Made by a program: the position numbers and the translations under genes
From: Clostridia bacterium
Lineage (GTDB): Bacteria; Bacillota; Clostridia; DUPQ01
DNA length: 5,593 nucleotides
Reading direction: 5' to 3'
NCBI GenBank assembly: GCA_030592355.1
Contig: JAUVJE010000154.1
Location: 1 to 5,593, forward strand
Part shown: one piece after another, positions 1 to 5,483 of the stretch
Position numbering within the stretch: the first letter of the stretch is position 1
How the letters are laid out: every line of letters begins with the position of its first letter
Notes under the pieces: generated by a model
What the model saw: the letters and a program-made list of their open reading frames with translations, nothing else
Databases searched by the model: none
What the model was told of the DNA's origin: nothing

Positions 1-24
1 AAACGCCCTGTTTGCAGGGGCTTT
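1..24 (+). terminator. weak terminator-like hairpin at the left edge
   Basis: CCCTG at 6-10 pairs with CAGGG at 15-19 around a TTTG loop. AAA (1-3) and TTT (22-24) can extend the stem across a small internal loop. The sequence after it is only moderately T-rich (CTTTCAAGCTTTT). It could end a gene lying left of the window, but the start of the structure is cut by the edge, so this is a tentative call. Confidence 0.25.
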
Positions 25-32
25 CAAGCTTT

Positions 33-63
33 TACTCTCTCACAACTGTCAAAGACGAGAGTA
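33..63 (+). other. 7-bp inverted repeat in the non-coding leader
   Basis: TACTCTC (33-39) is perfectly complementary to GAGAGTA (57-63), leaving a 17-base loop. No T-tract follows, so it is not a typical terminator, and it matches no riboswitch or RNA class that I recognise. It lies upstream of the candidate promoter for the first gene and would not be in that gene's mRNA. Apart from this and the left-edge hairpin I see nothing in 1-138. Confidence 0.25.
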
Positions 64-138
64 TAACATGAATAGCCGTGGTGCTAATATCTGGTCATAA
101 ATTTAATGCTTATAAAATCACCCCCAGTCTCACCCATA

Positions 139-166
139 TTGATGATGGTACAGTATGTTTTATAGT
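139..166 (+). promoter_or_regulatory. candidate sigma-A-type promoter of the flavoprotein gene
   Basis: A -35-like TTGATG (139-144) and a -10-like TATAGT (161-166, one mismatch from TATAAT) are separated by 16 bases. Transcription would start near 173 and give a leader of about 47 bases before the TTG start at 220. The spacing is slightly short but acceptable. This is a consensus match only. Confidence 0.45.
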
Positions 167-180
167 GATAGTATCAACTA
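163..180. promoter_or_regulatory. operator-like dyad over the -10 and start region
   Basis: TAGTGATA (163-170), a central G (171) and TATCAACTA (172-180) form an almost perfect inverted repeat, broken only by one extra A in the right arm. The core GATAGTATC is fully symmetric. The dyad overlaps the candidate -10 box and the predicted transcription start, where a repressor would bind. No regulator gene is present in the window, so the protein that might bind is unknown. Confidence 0.35.
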
Positions 181-189
181 AAATAACAA

Positions 190-213
190 TTACCCTGTTG
201 GTAAAAAGGGGGA
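190..213 (+). promoter_or_regulatory. leader hairpin and strong ribosome binding site that fixes the TTG start
   Basis: AAGGGGGA (206-213) lies 6-7 bases before TTG at 220 and is the only good Shine-Dalgarno sequence nearby, so it supports the TTG start. Immediately upstream, TTACC (190-194) can pair with GGTAA (200-204) around a five-base loop. That places a small stem against the ribosome binding site. The stem is short and its effect on translation is speculative. Confidence 0.6.
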
Positions 214-219
214 ATTAAA

Positions 220-1293
220 TTGAAGAAATTAAGAATAGGAAATTTAATCGCTAAAATACCGATAATTCAAGGCGGAATGGGTGTTGGCATATCAATGTCG
301 TCATTGGCAGCTTCTGTTGCAAATGAAGGAGGCATTGGAGTTATAGCCTCTGCGGGCATAGGCATGATGCGTAAAACCGAAGCAGGGCTTAGTCTAAGAG
401 AAGCAAACATAGTTGCCCTAAGAGAAGAAATAAAAGAAACAAGAAGAAATACCGACGGAATAATCGGTGTGAATATTATGACGGCCCTGACAGATTTTTC
501 AGATATGGTCCGGGCGTCTATAGAGGAAGGAATAGATATCATTTTTTCCGGTGCAGGACTTCCGTTGAGTCTTCCCAAACTACTTGATGGGAATAGGAAA
601 ACAAAGCTGGTTCCCATCGTCTCTTCCGGAAGGGCGGCCAGCCTGATAACTAAAAGATGGATTGATAAATATAATTATGTTCCCGATGCATTTATTGTGG
701 AAGGTCCCATGGCAGGCGGACACCTTGGATTTAAAAAAGAGCAGTTAAATAAAAAGGAATTCTCCCTTGAAATAATAGTTAAAGAAGTTATTGAAAAATT
801 AAAAACATTCGAACAAAAGCACAAAAAAAAGATACCGGTTATAGCAGCAGGCGGGATTTATGAAGGCGGCGACATATATAAGTATATGGAACTTGGCGCA
901 GCCGGAGTTCAGATGGGAACAAGGTTTGTAACAACTGAAGAATGTGATGCTGATATTGAATTTAAAAACGCCTATATAAACTGCAAAAAGGATGATATTG
1001 TAATAATAGACAGTCCTGTGGGACTTCCCGGCAGGGCAATCATGAATTCATTTCTTGATGCTGTAAAAAACGGGAAAAAGCAACCCTTAAAATGCCCCTT
1101 TCACTGCATAAAATCATGTAACATCACAAGCAGCCCTTATTGTATAGCCTTGGCACTGACTAATGCAAAGAATGGGAAATTGAATAACGGTTTTGCCTTT
1201 GCAGGTTCAAATGCTTTTAGGGCTGATAAAATTATATCGGTGAAAGAACTGTTCAAAAACTTGTTGAAAGAATATAAATCAACTTTAACCTGA
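220..1293 (+). CDS. nitronate monooxygenase / FabK-like FMN oxidoreductase
   Basis: This is a 357-residue cytosolic flavoprotein of the 2-nitropropane dioxygenase/FabK TIM-barrel family. Members use FMN either to oxidise alkyl nitronates or, as FabK, to reduce enoyl-ACP in fatty acid synthesis. Visible motifs are the N-terminal IIQGGMGVG (residues 15-23), GPMAGGH ending at His168 (the position of the family's catalytic His), AAGGIYEGG (209-217) and GVQMGTRF (229-236). The last two are the glycine-rich FMN-phosphate loops. The protein is longer than a typical FabK (about 310 residues) because of a C-terminal extension with Cys292, Cys296, Cys300 and Cys308. That tail resembles a clostridial branch usually labelled nitronate monooxygenase. 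The gene starts at TTG behind AAGGGGGA. It appears to be a single-gene unit converging on arsC. Family membership is secure; the choice between nitronate monooxygenase, enoyl-ACP reductase or another flavin oxidase is open. Confidence 0.88.
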   Translation: MKKLRIGNLIAKIPIIQGGMGVGISMSSLAASVANEGGIGVIASAGIGMMRKTEAGLSLREANIVALREEIKETRRNTDGIIGVNIMTALTDFSDMVRASIEEGIDIIFSGAGLPLSLPKLLDGNRKTKLVPIVSSGRAASLITKRWIDKYNYVPDAFIVEGPMAGGHLGFKKEQLNKKEFSLEIIVKEVIEKLKTFEQKHKKKIPVIAAGGIYEGGDIYKYMELGAAGVQMGTRFVTTEECDADIEFKNAYINCKKDDIVIIDSPVGLPGRAIMNSFLDAVKNGKKQPLKCPFHCIKSCNITSSPYCIALALTNAKNGKLNNGFAFAGSNAFRADKIISVKELFKNLLKEYKSTLT

Positions 1294-1311
1294 GTTGTTC
1301 GATAACTTCGA

Positions 1312-1719
1312 TTACTCGTATTTACAGTTATTTATATCGCTGATCAAATTTTGAACTTTTTTCTTTATGATATCTCTGGTTGTGCGAAAATCTTCGACAG
1401 AACCATCGGACGGATCTTCTATTGCCCAATCCTCGCTATATTTGCAATCTACAAACGGGCAAACAACGCCGCACCCCATGCTTATGAGTACATCAATTTT
1501 ATAAGGGATATCTTCCAGTAGTTTTGGATGGTGATTTGACATGTTAATGCCTGCTTCTTCCATAACCTGCACGGCAAAGGGTTTTACTTCATGATACTTT
1601 TCAGTTCCTGCCGAGTAAGCGGACATAACTGCGCCGCCAAGGTTATTTGCCCATCCTTCGGATATCTGGCTCCGGCACGAATTATGAACACAAATAAATA
1701 ATACGGTTTTTTTGCCCAC
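1312..1719 (-). CDS. arsC: thioredoxin-type arsenate reductase
   Basis: This 135-residue cytosolic protein of the low-molecular-weight phosphatase fold reduces arsenate to arsenite by a cysteine relay recharged by thioredoxin. The P-loop CVHNSCRS puts Cys10, Cys15 and Arg16 at the same numbers as in the plasmid pI258 enzyme. Further motifs are SAGT (36-39), the redox segment MGCGVVCP with Cys83 and Cys87, an additional Cys92, and EDP (101-103), which supplies the general-acid Asp. The length matches the family. The start is taken as GTG at 1719 because AAAGGA (1734-1729) lies nine bases upstream and because it gives the standard P-loop position. The frame stays open a further 164 codons upstream to 2211, but that part is antisense to a membrane-protein gene and looks non-coding. 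No arsR, arsB or acr3 is in the window. A protein tyrosine phosphatase role is less likely given the redox cysteines. Confidence 0.92.
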   Translation of the reverse strand: MGKKTVLFICVHNSCRSQISEGWANNLGGAVMSAYSAGTEKYHEVKPFAVQVMEEAGINMSNHHPKLLEDIPYKIDVLISMGCGVVCPFVDCKYSEDWAIEDPSDGSVEDFRTTRDIIKKKVQNLISDINNCKYE

Positions 1720-1728
1720 TGGTTTCAA

Positions 1729-1734
1729 TCCTTT
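1729..1734 (-). promoter_or_regulatory. ribosome binding site that decides the arsC start
   Basis: Read on the minus strand, AAAGGA ends nine bases before GTG at 1719. The only nearer start-like codon is a TTG that overlaps the site itself, so GTG is preferred. Confidence 0.6.
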
Positions 1735-1754
1735 CAAAAAATTACCACATGGGC

Positions 1755-1783
1755 AGTATATCCATTGATTGTGCGAAAAGCAA
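1755..1783 (-). promoter_or_regulatory. candidate arsC promoter
   Basis: On the minus strand, TTGCTT (1783-1778) and TATACT (1760-1755) are separated by exactly 17 bases. The -10 box has one mismatch from consensus and the -35 box has the TTG core. Transcription would begin near 1748, about 30 bases before the GTG start. The perfect 11-base palindrome CAATAATATTG (1781-1791) overlaps the upstream edge of the -35 box and could be an operator, but it is short and AT-rich. Confidence 0.45.
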
Positions 1784-1843
1784 TAATATTGAAAATGTTT
1801 TATTGATTCAGTAAAATGACTAATGAAATTACCGTTGTATTTT

Positions 1844-1852
1844 TGATATAAT
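1844..1852 (+). promoter_or_regulatory. extended -10 promoter of the YdcZ-type gene pair
   Basis: TGATATAAT is a perfect extended -10 element (TGn plus TATAAT). No good -35 box is found 16-19 bases upstream (TGAAAT at 1824-1829), which fits an extended -10 promoter. The expected transcription start, about seven bases past the box, falls on or next to the ATG at 1859. Confidence 0.5.
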
Positions 1853-1858
1853 AGGCCA

Positions 1859-2302
1859 ATGAAAGAAAACTTAGTTAAAAACTCCGGTATGGCACTTGCC
1901 AGCGGTATTTTGGTTGCACTGATGGTTACTGCCAATGGTATGCTGGCGGCACGAATGGGCAACTGGATATCACTTGTTATTATACATCTGGTAGGGCTGC
2001 TGACCGCTTCTTTTGTCCTGATTCTAAAAAAATCATTTTCAAATATTATAAAAGGTGTTCCGCTGGGATTCATGCTTGGCGGAGCACTTGGAGTATTTAC
2101 TGTGCTCATGAATAATGTTTGTGTTAACAACATAGGGGTAGCGATGACCTTGGGACTCGCGCTGGTTGGACAAATAATTGCATCGGCCGTGGTAGAACAC
2201 ATGGGTGTCATGGGTATGAAAAAGAGTAAATTCAGCCCTAAGAAAATTCCTGCATATATTTTGATGATTGCAGGAGCCGCAATTATGATTGTCTGGGGTT
2301 AG
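1859..2302 (+). CDS. YdcZ/DUF606-family DMT membrane protein, first of a pair
   Basis: This is a 147-residue integral membrane protein with five hydrophobic segments at about 10-31, 36-56, 66-87, 90-112 and 127-146. The pattern, including an N-terminal helix ending in LAARMGN, a GGxLGVF segment in helix 3 and GVAMTLxLxxxGQ in helix 4, matches the YdcZ (DUF606) branch of the drug/metabolite transporter superfamily. Basic residues cluster at the N-terminus, in loop 2-3 (KK and K) and in loop 4-5 (five Lys), predicting N-terminus inside and C-terminus outside. The substrate is unknown. ATG 1859 is the first possible start after an in-frame TGA at 1844-1846, but its only Shine-Dalgarno candidate is a weak, close ATAGG. 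Met11 (1889) would fit the family's N-terminus but has no ribosome binding site. It is followed one base later by a paralogue and probably co-transcribed with it. Confidence 0.85.
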   Translation: MKENLVKNSGMALASGILVALMVTANGMLAARMGNWISLVIIHLVGLLTASFVLILKKSFSNIIKGVPLGFMLGGALGVFTVLMNNVCVNNIGVAMTLGLALVGQIIASAVVEHMGVMGMKKSKFSPKKIPAYILMIAGAAIMIVWG

Positions 2303-2303
2303 T

Positions 2304-2753
2304 ATGTTTTATTCATTTTTAGCATTGTTATCAGGAGCAAATATAGCAGTATCAATACTGATGAACGCCAGACTCGGAGCCATTAAAGGCCTTTATAAAA
2401 GTGCTTATATTAATTATGTTATGGGTCTTGTTATTGCTGTTCCCCTGGCAATCATCCTAAAAGGTTTTGATTTTTCAAACATTTCATTGTCTCTTGCGGA
2501 CGCCGTTGCTTTTACTGGGGGGGCTATTGGTTTTATGGTTGTTGTTCTTAATAACCACCTGACGCCGAAAATAGGCATTATTTATGTGACAATACTATTA
2601 TTTATAGGCCAGCTGGGCATCGGGACTGTCATTGATGCAATTAGAAGCGGGGTATTTTCTTTGGGGAAAATCTTGGGTGGAGTACTTATAATCGCAGGAC
2701 TTGTTTATCTCGTAAAAATAGAAAAGGCACCTGGCAAATCTAACAAAAGCTAA
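2304..2753 (+). CDS. YdcZ/DUF606-family DMT membrane protein, second of a pair
   Basis: This is a 149-residue membrane protein with five predicted helices, paralogous to its upstream neighbour and starting one base after that gene's stop. The N-terminal helix followed by NARLG, GGAIGFMVVVLNN in helix 3 and IGQLG in helix 4 are YdcZ-type features. Positive charge lies in loop 1-2 (one Arg, two Lys), in loop 3-4 and in a Lys-rich C-terminal tail (KIEKAPGKSNK). This predicts N-terminus outside and C-terminus inside, the reverse of the first protein. The two probably form an antiparallel heterodimer equivalent to one ten-helix DMT transporter; the substrate is unknown. ATG 2304 is chosen because TGGGG (2294-2298) sits at a workable distance and the protein begins like the family. 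A TTG at 2289 would add five residues and overlap the upstream gene, with its AGGAG 12 bases away. The coding sequence contains a G7 run at 2517-2523. Confidence 0.85.
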   Translation: MFYSFLALLSGANIAVSILMNARLGAIKGLYKSAYINYVMGLVIAVPLAIILKGFDFSNISLSLADAVAFTGGAIGFMVVVLNNHLTPKIGIIYVTILLFIGQLGIGTVIDAIRSGVFSLGKILGGVLIIAGLVYLVKIEKAPGKSNKS

Positions 2754-3818
2754 CTATTCAAGCCATTTGGCGAGGTTTTCTTTTACAAATTCATCATCAT
2801 TAAGATTAGGATAAGCTTTATAAATTCGGTCTATTTCTTCGCTTTGCCCCGGGGACAGCTGCTCACGATCTGACAGGCATAGTATATTTTCCATTAATCC
2901 CTGACGAAAAAGAACTTCATGAATTCCTGAAAGACAACCCTTAAATTGATGGGCCGGATCAAAAAATGCGGCGTTTGCATCTGTTACCTGTACATTTAAA
3001 GTCAGCCATTCGGAGTCAATTGAGCTGCTGTTTTTTTGATGTGCTTTAATTGCTTCAAAAAGCTCAACAGCCTTTTTTGTCCACACGGCCCAATGTCCCA
3101 AAAGTCCACCGACAATATTTTTTTCGATGGTTTTACCATTGATGACAAACCGGTATGTAGTTAACAGGTCAATGACAATATTATCATCGTTTCCCGTGTA
3201 AATGGATATGTCGTCTATCCTTGAGGACGAACATACGGCGCGTACTACATCAAGTGTATAGTATCTGTTAAAAGGAGCTGTTTTTACTGCTAATACGTTA
3301 GGAATTTCTGCGAATTCTTTCCAAAAATCATAACTGAAAACACGACCGCCTACCGACGGCTGAAGATAAAAGCCGAAGACAGGCATGATTTTAGTAATAC
3401 TGCGGGTTCTGTCAAGAAGTTGTTCCTCAGACAAACCGCCAAGTCCGCCCATGCTGAGAAGAGCCATATCGTAGCCCAAAGCTGAAGCGGTAATCGCTTC
3501 GTTAACGGCTTGTTCAACCGGGCCGCATACCCCGGCAATTTTTAAAAACGGTCTTCTTAAAAGAGCGCGCTCTGTTTCTTCTGCTGCGAGCCTGAGTACA
3601 GTTTCATATAGATTAAACCTAGGGTCTCTTATTTCAAACTGTGTAGAATGTACTCCTACGGCAACTCCGCCTGCTCCAGAATCAATATAATAACGGGTAA
3701 GAGCCCTTTGGTGTTTTTCATTCAGTTTTCTGTTCTGGTCAAGGGCCAGCGGATGAGCGGGTAGTACCGTTCCCTCGCGCAGTAATTTTATTTTTTTGCC
3801 GGATAGTTTTTTGCACAT
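2754..3818 (-). CDS. dihydrodipicolinate synthase-family (class I aldolase/lyase) protein
   Basis: This 354-residue cytosolic protein belongs to the DapA/N-acetylneuraminate lyase superfamily of Schiff-base TIM barrels. GTVLPAHP (16-23) is the first strand and HST (57-59) corresponds to the substrate-binding Thr-Thr loop. Tyr151 in FGFYLQPS and Lys179 in LAVKTAPF are the proton-relay Tyr and Schiff-base Lys. Their spacing of 28 equals that of E. coli DapA (Tyr133, Lys161). TGNDD (208-212) matches the pyruvate-side loop. At 354 residues it is about 60 longer than DapA, with extra sequence at both the N- and C-termini, so it is unlikely to be the lysine-pathway enzyme. It more likely acts on a sugar acid or other 2-keto acid. 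Its ATG overlaps the stop of the upstream SDR gene (TAATG), so the two are translationally coupled. Its stop abuts the convergent transporter gene with no gap. The true substrate cannot be read from sequence. Confidence 0.85.
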   Translation of the reverse strand: MCKKLSGKKIKLLREGTVLPAHPLALDQNRKLNEKHQRALTRYYIDSGAGGVAVGVHSTQFEIRDPRFNLYETVLRLAAEETERALLRRPFLKIAGVCGPVEQAVNEAITASALGYDMALLSMGGLGGLSEEQLLDRTRSITKIMPVFGFYLQPSVGGRVFSYDFWKEFAEIPNVLAVKTAPFNRYYTLDVVRAVCSSSRIDDISIYTGNDDNIVIDLLTTYRFVINGKTIEKNIVGGLLGHWAVWTKKAVELFEAIKAHQKNSSSIDSEWLTLNVQVTDANAAFFDPAHQFKGCLSGIHEVLFRQGLMENILCLSDREQLSPGQSEEIDRIYKAYPNLNDDEFVKENLAKWLE

Positions 3819-4834
3819 TAGAACTTGCCTTGCCTTTCTTGAAAATGAGTGGGTTTATCAAGCGTTGCACCCTCATTAAGAAGCCATTCTGCAGTTAATT
3901 CAACCATGTCGTCAACAGTAACTTCAGGATTTCCAAATAAACTCATACATTGCGTTGCATTGCTTAAAAGAGCAGTGTTTTGTTCAGTTCCGATGAATTT
4001 TGCCTCTGTGCCGAAAATTTTAGCAAATTTCATAGCTATTTTCTTTGCCGATATGGTTTCAATGCCCGTTACGTTCATGACCTTAACAGGGCTTTCGCAA
4101 TGCAATAGACACCGCAGGGCAACTTCGTTGGCGTATCCTTGCCACACCACGTTGAAATAACCGGTGGTAATATCCAGTGCATGACCCGCTTTAACTGTTT
4201 TTGCGATTTCCAAAAGAACGCCATACCGCATGTCAATGGCGTAATTCAACCGGAATAATAGTATTGGAGTATTGTTTTTGTTTGAGAAATATCTGAAAAT
4301 GTTTTCGCGGCCAAGACAGGACTGGGCGTAAATTCCAACAGGTCCCACAGGATCGTTTTCCAGAGAACCCCCTGAGGCAATGTCAACAAAAGGATAAACA
4401 TTGCCTGTTGAAAAAGCCACGATTCGGCTGTTTTTAAATATATCTGCAACTCTGCCGGGCAAATATGCGTTCATGGCCCAGGTAAGGGACTGATCTTCAG
4501 AAGTGCCGAATTTACGACCGGCCATATATATGATGTTCGGCTTGTCCGGGAGAGCTAAAAGATCTGCTTCGTTCAGTAAATCCGCTTTTATAACTTGAAT
4601 TCCATAGCCGGCAAGGTCAAGGGCATGATTTTCATTTGAAAACCTTGAAACCGCAATAATATTTTTTTTTATCCCGGAAGCCTTTACTGCATTTACAGCG
4701 AGTTTACATAATGTAGGACCCATCTTTCCGCCTGCGCCCAGCACCATGATATCGCCATCTATCTTTGATATATCGTTAATTAAGGCATTAGACGGCCTGC
4801 ACATGTATTCATCCAATTCGTAAACATTTTTCAT
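3818..4834 (-). CDS. extended SDR, NAD-dependent epimerase/dehydratase-like, with Cys replacing the catalytic Lys
   Basis: This is a 338-residue Rossmann-fold protein. VLGAGGKMG (31-39) is the extended-SDR dinucleotide loop (GxxGxxG). IIYMAG is the strand-4 segment, and STGNVYP (142-148) carries the usual catalytic Ser/Thr and the VY(G/P) signature. The active-site Tyr is Tyr169 in GIYAQSC, but the residue four positions later, normally Lys in YxxxK, is Cys173. GRE follows, as in many epimerases. Length and the C-terminal region (NVTG, LLSNA) fit a nucleotide-sugar or sugar-acid oxidoreductase-like fold. ATG 4834 is supported by AGAGG about six bases upstream. It is the first gene of a two-gene unit with the aldolase-like protein, suggesting oxidation or isomerisation followed by C-C cleavage of one substrate. 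The exact reaction is unknown. It might also be a binding or regulatory SDR if the Lys loss disables catalysis. Confidence 0.83.
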   Translation of the reverse strand: MKNVYELDEYMCRPSNALINDISKIDGDIMVLGAGGKMGPTLCKLAVNAVKASGIKKNIIAVSRFSNENHALDLAGYGIQVIKADLLNEADLLALPDKPNIIYMAGRKFGTSEDQSLTWAMNAYLPGRVADIFKNSRIVAFSTGNVYPFVDIASGGSLENDPVGPVGIYAQSCLGRENIFRYFSNKNNTPILLFRLNYAIDMRYGVLLEIAKTVKAGHALDITTGYFNVVWQGYANEVALRCLLHCESPVKVMNVTGIETISAKKIAMKFAKIFGTEAKFIGTEQNTALLSNATQCMSLFGNPEVTVDDMVELTAEWLLNEGATLDKPTHFQERQGKF

Positions 4835-4931
4835 ACCAAACCTCTTATTTTGTTATCTTGATTATATAACATTAACATCAAAAGAACCCGGTGGATTAGA
4901 AAATAATATATAATTACTGCGAGGTGGTAAT
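4835..4931. promoter_or_regulatory. divergent promoter region between the SDR operon and the lipoprotein gene
   Basis: The 97-base spacer is AT-rich. On the minus strand a perfect TATAAT (4866-4861) would start SDR transcription near 4854 with a leader of about 20 bases. On the plus strand a perfect TATAAT (4909-4914) lies just before the lipoprotein's ribosome binding site GAGGTGG (4921-4927). Neither has a convincing -35 box at 16-18 bases, so an activator or a different spacing may be needed. The GC-rich island AACCCGGT (4885-4892) sits where the lipoprotein -35 would be. Confidence 0.4.
4885..4903 (+). repeat. direct repeat, copy 1, upstream of the lipoprotein gene
   Basis: AACCCGGT (4885-4892) is followed after GGA by TTAGAAAA (4896-4903). 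Both blocks recur contiguously at 5484-5499 on the other side of the gene. With AAA(G/T) in front, 19 of 20 aligned bases agree apart from the three-base gap. Copy 1 lies in the -35 zone of the candidate lipoprotein promoter. Confidence 0.4.
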
Positions 4932-5477
4932 ATGAAAAACAAATTGTTAATACTATTGGTCATTTTGGTTTTTATTTTTGCCTTTGCCGGATGTAAAGCA
5001 AAGGATGATACGGAAATAGCCGGTGTTGTAATTGAGACTAGTGAAGGCGGTGGATTCAGAGTTGAAATAATCGGAGGTTTTCAAGAAGACCTTATGCAGG
5101 TTCACATGTCGGATAAAGTTAAGTATGAAGAAGGCACTGACGAGAATATACAAATCGGAAACGCAGTAGGATTCACCATCGGTGATGAAGTGATGGAGTC
5201 ATATCCGGTGCAGGCGACAGCAAAGAAAATACTATGGAATGAGAAAGTGATAACCGGGGAAATTCTCAGCGACGGTGATGCCGCTATTCTTATAAAGGTA
5301 CAAACCGGATTCGACTCACAGTTGCTTCAGGCACATATAACCGAAGAAACAATTTTCTATAAAAACATTCCCGCGTTAACGGAAAAAGGGAAAATCATTG
5401 GATTCACCACTATGGGAGAAACCCTGGATACAGAACCACCCCAGGTGTTTGTAAAAAGATTCGTAATTTATAATTAA
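4932..5477 (+). CDS. putative lipoprotein with two tandem copies of a ~75-residue domain
   Basis: This is a 181-residue precursor with a short Lys-containing N-terminus, a hydrophobic stretch and a lipobox FAGC, with Cys21 as the predicted lipidated residue. The -3 position is Phe rather than the usual Leu. The mature protein would be anchored to the outer face of the membrane. It consists of two similar halves, about 29-102 and 107-179, at a constant offset of 77 residues. GF at 49-50 and 126-127, LxQxH at 54-58 and 131-135, GFT at 80-82 and 157-159, and PxQxxxK at 92-98 and 169-175 all align. The halves look all-beta, perhaps OB-fold-like. I do not recognise the family and propose no function. 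The start is well supported by GAGGTGG (4921-4927). It diverges from the SDR operon and has no obvious terminator. Confidence 0.8.
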   Translation: MKNKLLILLVILVFIFAFAGCKAKDDTEIAGVVIETSEGGGFRVEIIGGFQEDLMQVHMSDKVKYEEGTDENIQIGNAVGFTIGDEVMESYPVQATAKKILWNEKVITGEILSDGDAAILIKVQTGFDSQLLQAHITEETIFYKNIPALTEKGKIIGFTTMGETLDTEPPQVFVKRFVIYN

Positions 5478-5483
5478 AAAAAT

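Noticed and set aside
68..100. Ten-codon open frame (MNSRGANIWS) preceded by GAGAG, as a possible leader peptide
   Set aside because: It lies upstream of the candidate promoter at 139-166, has no attenuator-like structure after it and no run of diagnostic codons. Chance is sufficient.
267..617. 116-codon minus-strand open frame inside the flavoprotein gene
   Set aside because: It is a shadow of a well-supported gene, with Ser/Pro/Ile-rich composition and no family signature.
823..831. A8-G tract in the flavoprotein gene (and an A9 tract in the SDR gene at 4680-4672) as programmed frameshift sites
   Set aside because: Both frames continue uninterrupted into conserved motifs, no alternative frame adds a meaningful product, and poly-A runs are expected for Lys codons in a low-GC genome.
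1277..1299. CAACT/AGTTG hairpin at the end of the flavoprotein gene as a terminator
   Set aside because: The stem is only five to seven weak pairs with an eight-base loop and no T-tract follows.
1720..2211. 164-codon upstream extension of the arsC frame on the minus strand
   Set aside because: It lies antisense to the first YdcZ-type gene, has low-complexity Ser/Thr/Pro/Ile composition, and the true start is fixed by the GTG at 1719 with its ribosome binding site and the standard P-loop position. An ArsC fusion is not supported.
2517..2523. G7 run in the second YdcZ-type gene as a phase-variation tract
   Set aside because: Seven bases is short for slippage-driven switching, the reading frame is intact, and transporters of this kind are not typical phase-variable genes.
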